Assembly (NCBI RefSeq): GCF_000247695.1
Contig: NW_004624843.1
Span: 2,913,431 to 2,977,430, forward strand
Source: Heterocephalus glaber
Lineage: Eukaryota; Chordata; Mammalia; Rodentia; Bathyergidae
Direction: 5' to 3'
DNA: 64,000 bases
Part shown: one piece after another, positions 48,801 through 60,924 of the stretch
Position numbering within the stretch: position 1 is the first letter of the stretch
Layout of the letters: the number at the start of each line of letters is the position of its first letter
Notes under the pieces: model-generated
The model's input: the letters and a program-made list of their open reading frames with translations, nothing else
Database searches by the model: none
Told to the model about the DNA's origin: nothing
Program-made: the position numbers and the translations under genes

Positions 48801-48849
48801 GTAGGCCTTATGCTGGGGAAGCAGTGGTTGCTATGGGCTCAGATGAGGG

Positions 48850-49188
48850 TGTTGGGGTTTAGATCTAGATGTTCCCCAAGAGCTTCATGTATTCAGACAT
48901 GGGTCTTTTGGAAGGTGATTGTGCCATGGGGGTGTTACAGCTGGGAAGGGGGCCTGTCAGGGACAGGCAGGTCACTGGGGCATGAACTGGAAGGATGTAT
49001 CTTCCTCCCTGGCTCCACACTTCACTCTCTGCTCCCTGGCCACAATAATAAGTGCAGCTTTCCCTGGCTGGACTCTTCCTACTGACCATGGATAGAAACT
49101 TCTGAAATGTGAGCCAGAATAAATCTCTCCTCCTTGAAGTTGTGGGTGTCAGGTAGTTTGTCCCAATGCTGAGAAAGTAACCAAGACA
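48850..49188 (+). mobile_element. Complete solo LTR, ERVL-MaLR type
   Basis: A 339-bp element begins TGTTGGGGTTTAGATCTAGA and ends AAAGTAACCAAGACA, with TG...CA termini. Inside are TCACTGGGGCATGAACTGGA, GACCATGGATAGAAACTTCT and GTGAGCCAGAATAAATCTCT (AATAAA signal), the usual U3/R order of MaLR LTRs. Perfect 5-bp duplications GAGGG lie at 48845-48849 and 49189-49193, as expected for an ERVL-class integration later reduced to a solo LTR. The open frames inside (48756-49089) are not genes. Confidence 0.88.
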
Positions 49189-51149
49189 GAGGGCTCCAAA
49201 CCTAGGCTTGGGATTAGAGAAGCATCCAATGGGAAAGACTGAGATTGAAATTTAAGAAACTGAAATGGATGAGAAGAAATACTGGGCTGGAGAAGAAATG
49301 GGCCACAAGTTGCACAGAGTCTGTCCTTTATCCTGCACTCAGTGGTGCTGCCATTCAAGAGCTTCAAGTCAGAAATAACACTCACAGAGGGAACAATCCA
49401 GAAGGGGAATGATGAATGAACATTTTGTAGAAGCTGAATTTGTGTATCTACCAGGTAGTCTAGGGCATACGGGGCTGCCCGGGGCTACATATAAATTATT
49501 AGGGTTTTCAAAGCACATTTTTGAAAAGCAGTATGAACCAAACTTTCTTCCTTAAAATTTACGAGTAACTGTTACAGAATTAATTCTTTACATTTAAATT
49601 AAATTCCTTAAATTTACACATTTTCCAATTTTGGCCAAAGAAAAATTATCATGTTGGGGAAAGAAGTTTATTTGGTGTTTTTGAAGAGCTACACTACAAC
49701 CCCAAACTACCATTAATAGCTTAAAATTGTTTGAGTGTGGCCATTCTGTTTTATGAAGAGAAAGTTGGGAAAGGCATAGGATATGATCATACTGGAGATT
49801 TCTGAACAAAAGCCCTGGAGTAAAAACATAATTAAAGAGTAATAAAACCTACTTTACTTGGATACTGATTCCAAAGACAGTCCATATAATGCAGACTTTA
49901 TAAAGTGCATAATGGAAAATGTGCCAGAACCATGGAGTGGTATGGAGATTCCTTGTAGTGAACAGATGGTGGCTATGAAAACTGTGAAGTTTAATGAGCC
50001 CAGAGCAGCCTTGTAAGTGATCCAGGCTTGAGAGAGTGATAATCAGATGCCAATCACTGGCCCCATATTGATGATGTGCTTTCTACTTTAATAGCATGTA
50101 CAAATGAGCAGCACATTCTCAGGGTGCTTGGAAAGAAAACACCGTGGCTGAGTGGTAAATACCTGGGAATTTCAGAAACTTTGTTTTCAACCTAAACTCC
50201 TCATCTGTGTACCTGAGGGTACTATCCTGACCACCAGCAAGAATCTGGGATTCTAAAGCTGATTTTCTTTGATACCCAGTGTTAAGTGCTAGCCTAGTTA
50301 TTAAGAGGAGAAAGGGGGAAAGGCCTCTTTCCAAACCAAACCTTTTATGAGATATGTGAGAAGCCATTCCAGTGACTGGTTTCCTTGCTGATGTGAACAA
50401 CTCAGTTCTGCACAAAGACTTGCTTAAAGTAGAAACTGCTGACTTTGCTGTGTGCTGGAAGTATCTGCCATCATAGGGAACATTAATTCCAGTTTCTTAC
50501 ATGCTTTTATCCTGTTACACCCCAATCCAAGTAAGTGCAAATGTATTCACACACAAGTGCTCATGTACAGACACACACATGCAGGTCAATTTTTAAATGA
50601 GCAGAATTAAAAAGAGAATTAAGACTTTTCCAAGGTTTCCTGAGGTAAAAACTTTCCTGAAGGAAAGTATTTTTAAACAAAGCTGCAAATGGACCTTTGT
50701 GATTTAAAATAAACCCAGCAAGGTAGAAAAATCAGACAAATGTTGAAGACAATAACCTGGATGACACATTCAGCTAATGACAGCTATCATTTTGACCACT
50801 TTGAAGAGTCTTCCAAACTGGTTTCCAAGGGCCCTGCTCTAGGAGTTGAACATATTTACCAGGGACTGATGAAAGCAGTCTGTGTGCCTTACAGTAAACT
50901 GCTGGTGCAAACATGGGCCACAGCTAAAGAATTTCGTGGGTACAGACAGAGTGTAATTTATACTTATGACTCAAGGAAATCCACACAATCCACAAACACC
51001 GTTACTACTACACTGTTGGAGTTGAAAGAAACAAGCATCTAGAACTATGTTCTAAACCACACACATAACAATAAAAAACAAACAGAATTAACTGTCACAA
51101 TGCACCACAGGACACTGGCATGTGGTATGCCTAAGAATCTATGCGCTTA

Positions 51150-51330
51150 TTTATCTAGTGTTGAACCTACAGCAGGTACCGTTCAGGTGATGGAGGTAAA
51201 AACATTAAACACTGCCTTCCTGCAAAGACCTTACAATCTGGACAGGAAGACGGATGATAGATAACTCTAATCCCATGTGCTAGGTGCTACGAGATGATGA
51301 GAGGTGTTCTGCTGGACTAGGGGGGTCTCA
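51150..51330 (-). mobile_element. L2 LINE 3' end, reverse orientation
   Basis: TGCAAAGACCTTACAATCTG, GACAGGAAGACGGATGATAG and GTGCTAGGTGCTACGAGATG match the reverse-complemented L2 3' region (GAGCTTACATTCTAGTGG, then GGTGATAAGTGCTATG). Confidence 0.7.
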
Positions 51331-51999
51331 TAGGAGATAAATTGGAAGGATGTACAAGAGCCAGCCAAGAACTTACAGTAGCTGCTTTCTGAAAATGAGC
51401 CTTGTTTTTAAGTACAGAAGAGGAGTCTAAAATACTGGCACAATGACACTGGCCTTGGTATCCCGGCTGAAGTCTGAGGCGCCAGGAACTGCTTCACTCG
51501 CTGAGTCCATTTTACCAAGTGTGATGCTACATGGGCTGTCTTTGGACATGCTCAGGACTCTCCATCCCTGACTCTCTGGCCCTGGGGAGACAGATATCTG
51601 AAAAAGAGCAAGTTTCTATTTTGGGGAGAAAGCATAGGCACAATGAAGACTCCTTTCTGAATATGAAACTATAATCCTTTCCCATTAAGCAATCCAATGG
51701 CTAAAGTTTCATCACAGTAAAGCCAGTGGAAAAATAGCTGTCTTAATACTAAGTGTGGTTTGGCAGATCCACTCATGTTAAGCTCATTAAGACCCACAAA
51801 CCTCTCTACATTTTCTTCTAGCTCCACGGGAACTGCATATAACCAACTTTTAAAATATCTTCTGTAATTACGTTTCAATAACTCCTTTCCTTTGTTTAAG
51901 GTCATTAGAATGATGAGCTTATGAGCAATCTGCAAGGGTTTTAATTGAATGTGTCAGCTCCCAGTTGGGGAGAAGTGAACAGGATAATGTGTGCCTTAT

Positions 52000-52560
52000 A
52001 CTGGGTTGTTCTTCCTAGGGGAAACTGAGGCAACAGACTGACCTCCACTGCAGCTCAAGCAATCGCATTTTCCTCCCATGGCCCTCAGCGGAGGCCAGCA
52101 GTGGTTTTCTAACTGGTCCTCGGTCCTTCTGCCTCCCTCTATTCCCTCATTGGCACATGATCATTCACCATATCTCTGGTGATGGTCTAACGCCTTCCTG
52201 CCTCTGGGATAAACCCTAAATTCTAAATTCCCTGCATCCATCTCCTCTCCAAGATTTGGACGCACATGAGAAGCTGTTCGGTGCTTGCCCACTTGTGGTG
52301 TCTACCCTGCACCATGCCCCATCTTCCAGCCACCTCATGCTTGGTGGCCTTCTGTATTTTGTGCAACAGCATCTCCCTGATCATCCTTCGGAAGCAAAGG
52401 TCAGTTTGAAGCATGCCCCAAAATGCACAATGAGACTCAGTTCTCCGGGTCCAGGGAACATGCCAGACTCCGCTCTCCACTGCCCTTGGTTCACTTGGGG
52501 ACATTCTCTGTCTAGATGTCTTTCCCACTGTTTACAGGGAGCATCCAGACGTCCAGACCT
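52000..52560 (+). mobile_element. Probable L2 LINE fragment
   Basis: The order of CTCTGGGATAAACCCTAAAT, CACCTCATGCTTGGTGGCCT and AGATGTCTTTCCCACTGTTT resembles an L2 3' region (CAGGATAAAGTCCAAA, TTGGCCTC, TGGAATGCTCTTCCC) but is strongly diverged. The largest open frames here (52223-52723, up to 155 codons) show no known domain. Confidence 0.45.
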
Positions 52561-52856
52561 AGGTGTCTGTCCACTGGGGAGTGAGTCACTGCACTGGCCA
52601 CCATATATCACAGCAGGTGCCCTGGCACTGAGGGGGAAGCAGTGCGGGAGAGGCCGCCCAGAGAGGATGGCAGTGCCATTCGGAAAAGAAGCCTCTGTAG
52701 TGTCAGCCACTAGGCGGCTTTAGGACTTGTTTTTAATAAATGGCTTGTAAGGTTTGTTTCCTCCTCCAATCTTTATTTATGGGATGGGGGGTAGGGGGGC
52801 AGACAAGGTAAAACTGCAAGAATTTTACAGAGTGGCACTGTCCAGTTTGTTAAAAG

Positions 52857-53255
52857 TAAATGAAAATGGAGATTAGGCCTGCAGGAGCCCTGATCAGACA
52901 CAACTGCTTAGCCCTCATGAGTTCACTAAACCTTGCAAACCTGTGTAAAGCCGAACTGATACTCTTTCTTGTGAATGCCTGTGCTAAACGAAGTAGAATT
53001 TAAGCTGTGTCAGTCAGATGCAGTCAACAAACCTGTACTTCTAGACCAAGAGGCTTTCCCATGGGATAGACCAGATAAGGCGACTGTAGAACTATAACAA
53101 GCATGCACTTCTGTGCTCTACCTGTGTCTGATGAATAAGCTGCCTTGCACTCCCTGGGTGGGGCTCCTGAAGAGCTTCTGGCTTGGAGCTGCTTGATTCA
53201 CGAATCAATTGTCATTTGCTCAAATAAACTGTGGCTCAGTTTACCTTTATAACAG
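52857..53255 (+). mobile_element. ERV1-like solo LTR (boundaries approximate)
   Basis: GCCTGCAGGAGCCCTGATCA, AAACCTTGCAAACCTGTGTA, ATGAATAAGCTGCCTTGCAC, CTTGATTCACGAATCAATTG and GCTCAAATAAACTGTGGCTC follow the U3-R-U5 pattern of class I endogenous retroviral LTRs, including the palindrome-like CGAATC and an AATAAA near the R end. No viral gene is next to it. No convincing target-site duplication was found. Confidence 0.55.
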
Positions 53256-53671
53256 TCTTCAGTGAATACAGCAACCTGTCTCTAGCCAAGATGGCGTCTC
53301 CTGGCAGACAAGGGCCCTGTAAAAGTTGGCACCTAATTAAATCAGGGTATCAAGGGCACTTTCCACTGTGCTGTTGTAGACTTGTGTTTCTCTCCTATTT
53401 GTGGAGAAAACGTAGTACAGAACTTTTTGCCTTCTCTGTGACTGAAAGCATGCCTAGATCTGACCACCACACTGGCCCCCAAGTCATCAGGAGCTGAGGG
53501 GGTGAGAAGCAATTAGGCTTCGAGGACACAGGAAGCTGCTCTAATGGGGGCGGTGGCTGTCAGAGGGAAGATGCCGAAGATCAGGAGCTCTACAGGCACC
53601 ATCCGACTTTCTCCTCAGGCACCTGTGCAGATGAAAATTAGCCTCCGTTTGGTAGATAAAGACACACACAC

Positions 53672-53691
53672 GGGGCGGGGAGGGGGGGCGG
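53672..53691 (+). repeat. G-rich tract with G-quadruplex potential
   Basis: Runs of four, four, seven and two G separated by single bases allow four G3 tracts with very short loops. It follows an ACACAC run. It is on the strand opposite to PID1 RNA, so any quadruplex would form in DNA, not in the transcript. Confidence 0.7.
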
Positions 53692-54754
53692 ACCAAGGGT
53701 GAGGTAAACTTGCCCACAGAAGACCTGCTCTTTTCAGAAAAGGAAAAACTAACAAATCAATCCAAGACCAACCCCCAGGGGGCCTCCCGTGCATGGGTAG
53801 TCTTTACCTAAAACCTGTCTCAGATGGCTACACATTCTCAAGGCAGCTTCTATCTTCTGCCTTTTTTTCTCTTCAAGAAAGGGTATCTTCCTCATACTAA
53901 ACAGCTCCATCTCCAGTTTGAAAAAGTTTCTTTTTTCTAAATTTTATCCCCTACATAATCATAATCAAAGAACTCAGTATCTTTCCTCATATTCTATCTT
54001 TCTAAAAACAAAGGGTTATTAGGTAAGTTTATAATAAATTCAGTGAAGGACATTTTAGAAATCTCCCTCTCAGAGAAGAGCACTAGCTTTAGATTTTAAC
54101 TTCTGTCAGTGAGGTGAGAGGCAGTGCCATGGTGGAGAGAAAGCCATTAACATGGTGCTGATGACTGGAGAGAGACTTCAGCTGTAGAACTTGCTAGGAA
54201 GAGATATCAAGCAATGCAGAAAGTCATCCTACCACACTGTGAGAACCAGAACTGACAGGAAAAAACAAAATGGAACAGGACAGTTCCCAGTGGCTGCATC
54301 TCCTGGGCATGATCTGTGTATTTGAGATGCAATTTGATGTATTTAAGCAACTTCATCACCATTTACCGAGCTTGTCTATGTGTGAAGGTCTCTGAGGGCA
54401 GGAGCTAGGAGGAATCCAGAATTCTATCCAGGGTTTGGTTTGTATTCTCAGGAATCATCACCCATCTGGGAAAAGCAAACAGATACGCCAATAGGTATAA
54501 TTCAAGCAGCCTAGATTGCAAGCTACAATGAAAGTCCCAGGCACTAAAATATCATTGGTGCTGTATCAGGGGAATGATACTTCCTGTAAGTAGCTCATTT
54601 CTCAGAAGTCTAATCTATTATTCAAACTGGTCTTTTGAAACCAACATTTCATCCTTGAGCAAAAATCAATAATTTAACAAAAGAAGTCATATGAGTTAAA
54701 AAAAAAAAACTCTGGAAACACAAAATGCATACATCTATGTCTTGCATACTATCT

Positions 54755-54845
54755 TGCCTCAAGAAATTTTTATTGGTCACCTGCTAGGAGTGTGCCAGTT
54801 CTTGTCTGGGAGGAAACAAACCAGGTCAGTCAGCCCTGTCGAAAG
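54755..54845 (-). mobile_element. L2 LINE 3' end, reverse orientation
   Basis: AAGAAATTTTTATTGGTCAC, CTGCTAGGAGTGTGCCAGTT and TGTCTGGGAGGAAACAAACC match the reverse-complemented L2 end. Confidence 0.6.
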
Positions 54846-55014
54846 TGTGTGAGGGTTTGCTCAACCCCACAATACGATGCATGACACTTAAGATGTGTAC
54901 TACAATCTTTTCTACACACACCAAGACTGAAAGCAGGAAATGCAAAGATAACTGTCCCCGTAAAGTGGTTTATAAAAACTGGGTACCAGGTTTACATGAA
55001 AGGGGAGGCTGGGA

Positions 55015-55270
55015 GCCCACACAATCTGAGCTTCAACTCCAATTTGGCCACTTACTGCTTACTGATATTGAGATCTGTCACCTTAGTGGTTTCTTTTGTT
55101 GTCTGTTTTGTTTTCCATTGGTTTAGTTTATTCAGCTCATAGTTTTTGGAGGGTGAAAATCCAAAAGGTATAGCCTTACTTTTAATATTGAAAATGGGAC
55201 AATCAATACCCCCATATCAATGTCTGTTGTGAAGAATAAATGAAATTAGTGAGAAGGCTCAATGTGATAC
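55015..55270 (+). mobile_element. MIR SINE, possibly interrupted
   Basis: CAATCTGAGCTTCAACTCCA, then TTGGCCACTTACTGCTTACT form the MIR centre. GAAAATGGGACAATCAATAC, then GTGAAGAATAAATGAAATTA form its 3' half. About 80 bp of T-rich and unassigned sequence (55090-55180) lie between them, so the MIR may have been split by an insertion. Confidence 0.6.
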
Positions 55271-56199
55271 TCAGCAGAAAGAAAAGACTTGCTTATTGCG
55301 ATTATTTCCTTTCACAATACAGTATTGAGAACATACAAAGAACATATAAAACACAGATGACAAGGTAGTAGGCATAACCAGTATTTACTGTAGCCCTTCT
55401 GAAGAAAGAAAACGGGCCTCCACCCCCAAACTGGGTTCCAATGTTGTGCCGTTGGCACCATCACACACCAAGAGTGGGAAAGCTGGTCATACACATGATG
55501 AGGCCTTCTGCATAGGGCAGGGCAGGCTTCCGAAGCAGGTCCAAAAATGGACTAAGAGCAAGGAGCAGAGACTGAGCTGGGGTTTTATACTAGTTCAGGG
55601 GTGGAAGGTGGATGAGGATTCCTTATGTGGCTTCCTGCTGACATGGACGAAGCACTGGGCTTTTCTAACCAGCTTACAAAGAGGCAGGTGGGAAATTTAA
55701 ACGCTGGCTACAGTCATGCAACAGGAAATGCAATTAGGCACTTCATGTGAGGTATCCCCAAATCTTCCAAACCAATCCACACACAGCTTGCCGAAGAAAA
55801 TTCTGCCCTCCAACACGTTTCATGTGTTTTTATTTTCAAAAGCCTACATGCAGTTTTAGACAGCATCTATTCCATCCACAGAAATAAATGTGCATATGAA
55901 TATTTCATTTCCTTGGGTTCATCTTTGTTGAAAACAAGTAAATAGAGCACGAGAAGAACAGAACACTGTTCAGATACACCCTCACTGTGACTTAAAACCA
56001 AAGAGCTCAGAGCAAGAGGAGTCTGTGAGTAGAAGGGAGCTCCAGAGAGCCGGCTCTGAACTGACCCTGACAGAAATTACAATCGCACCTGCCACAGACC
56101 ATAGTATCACCTCAGAAGCTCCAATGCCACATAACATTTCAGTAGTTACCACACACTCCACCTCACTGGGTGCTGCTGGTCAACCTGCTGGCTCTGACG

Positions 56200-56330
56200 T
56201 GGTTATGACTGAACATTCTTTGAGCACTGGCTAAGGACTTAAGTTCATTATGTCATTAGTACTCCTATGAGGCGGTCACTGGACTATCATTATGCATTTT
56301 GATGAGTGAGGAAACAGAACAGATGGAGTC
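56200..56330 (-). mobile_element. MIR SINE fragment, reverse orientation
   Basis: CTTTGAGCACTGGCTAAGGA, GTCATTAGTACTCCTATGAG and TTTGATGAGTGAGGAAACAG fit reverse-complemented MIR. Confidence 0.6.
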
Positions 56331-58771
56331 CAGCTGGCTATTCTATACCATCATATAAATACATAAAATTAACAATATCCTGTTTTGTTTTATCATCCTT
56401 CTGCCATACATGGACCCAATGACATACTTCATGTTATTTCAAGTGACTAAACATCCAGGAGAGGAGGAAGTTAAGCAGTGTTACCTCACTGACTCTGGGA
56501 AAAGCAATATGTACAAAAAGTACCGAGTACCAAACAGATTGTTTTGGTTGGAAACAGTAGTGAGTCAGTAGGCAACTGACATCAAGAAGTTCTAGCTTGT
56601 GTGTTGAGTACCAAAGGGTGAATATTGGAACAAGATTTTCCAATCAAAATGGCTGAGTACCAATTTAGAAGAGTTTCAAAGCAGTCAAGTATGAAGGTAT
56701 CACTGTAACTCCAATTCTGAAATAATATGGCTGGAAAATAAGTCTATTTTTCTCCATGTCTTCTTTAGACCATAGTAGAGCAGACCATATCTTCTAAGGC
56801 CATAGTGGAAAAAACTCTTCAGCATTTTCTAGTGTATAATCATAACCAACTTTTTGAAACCATTGAATTCTCTGGGATAAAAGATGTTATGGCGAAGAAT
56901 AAACAATGGCCCATTATATCTTTATTGGTTCCTTCAAAACAGAAATCTCTGTTTAATTTTTACACATCCCTTCACATTGAATGGAAAACATTTTTCACAT
57001 GAACCTTACAAAAATAATTTAGTTTCTGAAACAATCATAATACTAAAATTTTTTATTTAATATGCCTAAAGGGCCAAGTATCACTCTTTATAATTTTGGA
57101 ATCCATGTGATCATACACAAATCTACCAAAATAATGATTACATGTTCCTCTTGTCAGTAAAGGTTGCATTTTCAGACAGACAATATGAGTGGCAGCGTCA
57201 ATTTGAATCCGAGAACAAAACTCATTATTTCACTATGAACCAGACAATTTTTATGCATTTTAAAGATTCATATACAACAAAAAGCTAAGAAAAAATAGAA
57301 CTGTATGTAATTACCAGTGAGTTTTTTAAAAAATCATATAGGTTTTACAAACATAATTTTAACATCCAGATATCTATTATCTTTGTAAAGCTATAAAAAG
57401 TTTGTCTAAATCTAGTGATAGAAGTTTAGCTTCACTGATAGTTTTATCTGTAGCTTTCCTTTATAATGATGACACATCAAAAGCATGTATTTTGATCGAC
57501 TTGGGAGTTGTTTGTCTGTTGTTTATAAAGCCAAGGGCCTCATCAAACTTGATGTAGGCTTTTACACACCCATAAACACCCAGGCAGGGGTTTAATCAGG
57601 TGGGAAAGATCATAAAAGGGTCCAAAAAGATCTTGTGGGAAAATAAGGAGGTAAGAGTGCTTGCAAAATTGGAATCGAAGCTTAAAAGATGTCTCCATTA
57701 TCTCAGTGCCATGGTTTGGACAAATCTACTCAGCAAGGTGCTTAAACTAAATTGCAGAGCCTAAAATAAGATTATCTTCACAAATTGGGGAATTTGCTGC
57801 CATCTATAAGCTAGGGTTTGACCAATAGCTATAGGCGATGATGTAAAAGGCAATTTATTGCAAAAAGTAAGCTTTATTAAAGAATGAGAGGATTCAGTTG
57901 AAGTTCTGTGCATCAGCCTGCTCTACACTGCTGGATGAGCCTGGTGCAAATGCCAAGCTTTTGTGTTCCTGCATGTCAGTACTCTCCTGTCTTTAACAGA
58001 GCTGACAGTAACTGCTTAGTGTTCATGTTGTCTGTATGCTAAAGACACACACCATCCTGCCACCTAGCTTGCAAATATTCAGTAGGTAGTCTACACAACA
58101 CGGGAGTGCAGCAGAACTAGAAGCACCTCTTAGCAAAATAATAAACATTAATATCCAAACAAACCTTTTGGATTGAACCAAAATTAAACAACACAACTTG
58201 CCTCAAGTTTATTTTATTTATTTTTTTAACAAAAACGAAGCCTCAAAGTTTAAGTTCTGAAAGACTTTCACTATTGAAAATAAAACTGAAAGAAAATAAG
58301 TTTCTAACAGAGCATATTTTAACTTACTATTTTAGGGGCTGTAAATTGACCCAGTGAAATCTAGTATGTATAAGCACAAGTAAACAGTACCATTTCCACA
58401 CTATTCCAATCAGGGGGCCATACTTACCTAACTGCATCATCCAAATTAAATGTATAGTTGTTAAGATGCCTTCAAAATAGAAATAATTAAAGCATAAATC
58501 AACAATTTATAGACCGACAAACTGTCAGATTTACATTTAGGTTTTACAGGGCTTGTAAAATGGCAAGTCAGATGGTGAAACCTGTTTATAAAAAAACGCT
58601 ACAAGCAGCTTCAACAAATGCTACAATCTGTTCAGTTAATGATGCTTAAGATATTTAATATCTCATCTAGGTTTTTTGGAAAAACACATTCATCCCTGAA
58701 AACCCACAGCAAATACACCTCAAGGGATGATATTACCCAAAACTGAAATAGTAATAACAAAAGAAAGATGG
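56331..58771. other. Repeat-poor AT-rich intronic stretch
   Basis: About 2.4 kb with no recognisable SINE, LINE, LTR or DNA element and no credible exon, the longest such stretch noticed in the upper half of the window. Sequence such as that near 57480-57620 is moderately complex. It is a candidate for conserved non-coding DNA, but nothing in the sequence alone shows a function. Confidence 0.5.
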
Positions 58772-58850
58772 AGGGCTCAGTGGTACAGGGCTTAGCGAGT
58801 AGGTGCGAGGCCCTAGGTTCAATTCCCAGCACCAAAATAAAGAGAAAAAA
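58772..58850 (+). mobile_element. ID-like tRNA SINE, short copy
   Basis: GGGCTCAGTGGTACAGGGCT, then GCGAGGCCCTAGGTTCAATT and CCCAGCACC, with an A-rich tail. The first bases of the A-box region appear lost. Confidence 0.85.
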
Positions 58851-59568
58851 TAAGTTAGAAGGATAGAGAAGCAGCAATAAGATGGGATTTAAAGGGAGAC
58901 AAGTAGAAATAGGTTAAAGAGAAGACAAAAAGGAAGGAAGAATGAGAAGTCAACCAAAACAAAGTAAAAATACATGAAGTCTTTTCACAATTTTTTTGCA
59001 AATGCATTATTATTAGTAAGTACTAACACACATTTGTGCAAAGAAATAATGTCCTTGGGAGAGGATCATTTTCTATATTAAATACAATCTCACGATTCAT
59101 CATAATTCTTCAGTGAGCTATGCCTGTGTAGGTACCAAGTGTTACAGGTATTTATCTACTTTTAGGCAGTTAGGGTAGGAATGAAAAAAAAATGAGTACT
59201 GACTCTATTTCTTTTGAGTAACTAAAACCTCGTCAATAGATGGCAAAATATGCACAGAGATTTCAAGGTAATTTGACCTTATGGTTGGGGAAATCTAACA
59301 AAAAATTAATCAGTAGAAAAAACTAATCTGACTACTTTTTTTTTTTACTGTTTTCTATCCATGTAGCTAAAAGTATAAAGTTTGTAATTACACAATAGAT
59401 ACGCTTTGGGAGTCTTTATCTATATCAGTACTCTAGTAAAATACACTAATATAATTTTCATTAGACACAAGTATGACTTTCACATTTTTTTATAAAAGCC
59501 TGGCCCATGTGTTGTACTTATCACATATCAATGAACACTGACTGCTTCTATAGAAAACGAACTTTGGG

Positions 59569-59655
59569 GCCAGGGATTTAGCTCAGAGGTTCCGCTGCCT
59601 GGCTCACAGGCACAAGGACCCGAGTTCAATCCCCGGTACCAAAAAAAGAAAAAGA
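59569..59655 (+). mobile_element. tRNA-derived SINE
   Basis: GGGGCCAGGGATTTAGCTCA, TTCCGCTGCCTGGCTCACAG, ACCCGAGTTCAATCCCCGGT and an A-rich tail. It is the same subfamily as 26104 and 36068 and has intact A- and B-box-like segments. The flanks share only GAACT (59559-59563 area and after the tail), so the duplication is weak. Confidence 0.9.
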
Positions 59656-59814
59656 ACTCTGCAATTTTAAATGTTTGAATTTTAAAGTTTAAACCCATAA
59701 ATGCGTCAAAACTCTAAAAAGTGACTTGAACTATATCTGTAATGAAGATAGGAACATGGCTGTACGAAGAAAAAGAATTAAGTGCTCTCTATATACACAC
59801 CAAGGTCACAAATA

Positions 59815-59898
59815 CAGCTCAGTCGTGCAGCGCTTACCTAGTATGTACAAGGCCACAGTTTCAATTCCCAGCACCAAAACAAATAAATAGAAAAATAA
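59815..59898 (+). mobile_element. ID-like tRNA SINE
   Basis: ACAGCTCAGTCGTGCAGCGC, CTAGTATGTACAAGGCCACA, TTTCAATTCCCAGCACCAAA and an A-rich tail (AACAAATAAATAGAAAAAT). Confidence 0.85.
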
Positions 59899-60924
59899 GA
59901 AAGTCACTCACCATCTGCTGAACTTTTCAATGGTCTCTACCATTTATTGTCACTCAAGCCTACTCAACTCCTAAGTCCTTTCCTTCATCCAAGAAGAATT
60001 GTAAGGAGACAGATTCATCCATCTCCCTGCCCTCCCTGGTATCTCACTTGGCTTCCCTCCTCTTTGACTACTGCCCCCTTCCTTTTGTGTCTGAATCAGA
60101 CTCTCACCCTGCAGTGTGGTAGCTAGACCTTCACTCACTGTCTGCTGCTTCTGCCCTCCACTTTGTCTCCGCCCTTCTTCCCCTGATTCACCTCTGAAGC
60201 TGTGGGATATTCTGGTTGGCTCTCATAAAGAATTTCTCAAAAAATAGTCTGCAGAGCACCTTCTACTTAGCATCAGGAGAGATGAGTTAAAATACGACTT
60301 CATTAACTCACACCAGACCTCTTGAGTCAGAGATTCTTTGACGAGGGCACAGTAAAACATTTTTAACAAGTTTCCAAGATGATTCTTAAGTAAATTTTGA
60401 GAACTCTTCCTCTATTTCCTCAATATCCAATCTTTTGTGAACTTCTCAAGCATAGCTTTTATTCTCAAAAATCCTTTGAATCTTCTCCAAGATCCTCAAT
60501 AAAGTTTCTGCTTTCAACCCAGGATCCTTTCTCCCACCCACTCTCCTGAACCACCTTTCTACCTTTCACCCTCTCTCGTTCTTGTCTTCACCAATGACAT
60601 CATCTCCACCTTCCTCCCCACCTCTCAGAACACATTCCCTTCTTCTGCCCTCGGTTCCTACTTGCTCTCTCATTGAGAGTGTTCTCCGTGGAAGAATCCT
60701 GCCTTTTCAGGTCCTTTAAATTTTTAAAAATCATCTTGACTTTTTCTCTCAAGGAATGCATCCTCTCATGACTTGCAAAACTTCCACAATGACAGCTCAC
60801 CAATGCGTGTCTCCACTACTTCTCCCCTACCTTCTTGCTACAGATCCTACATGATCTGACATTTACTTTCCCTTGTTTATATGCTGTTCCTCCTACTCTC
60901 CCTGCCCAAAATATGTGATGATTC

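Noticed and set aside
52223..52723. Overlapping open frames of 101-155 codons on both strands
   Set aside because: They overlap each other in a GC-richer, L2-like segment and show no domain. Chance frames are the simpler explanation.
26104..59898. True tRNA genes suggested by A- and B-box-like segments
   Set aside because: The bodies do not form an intact anticodon arm, have A-rich tails and target-site duplications, and repeat across the window: they are SINEs.
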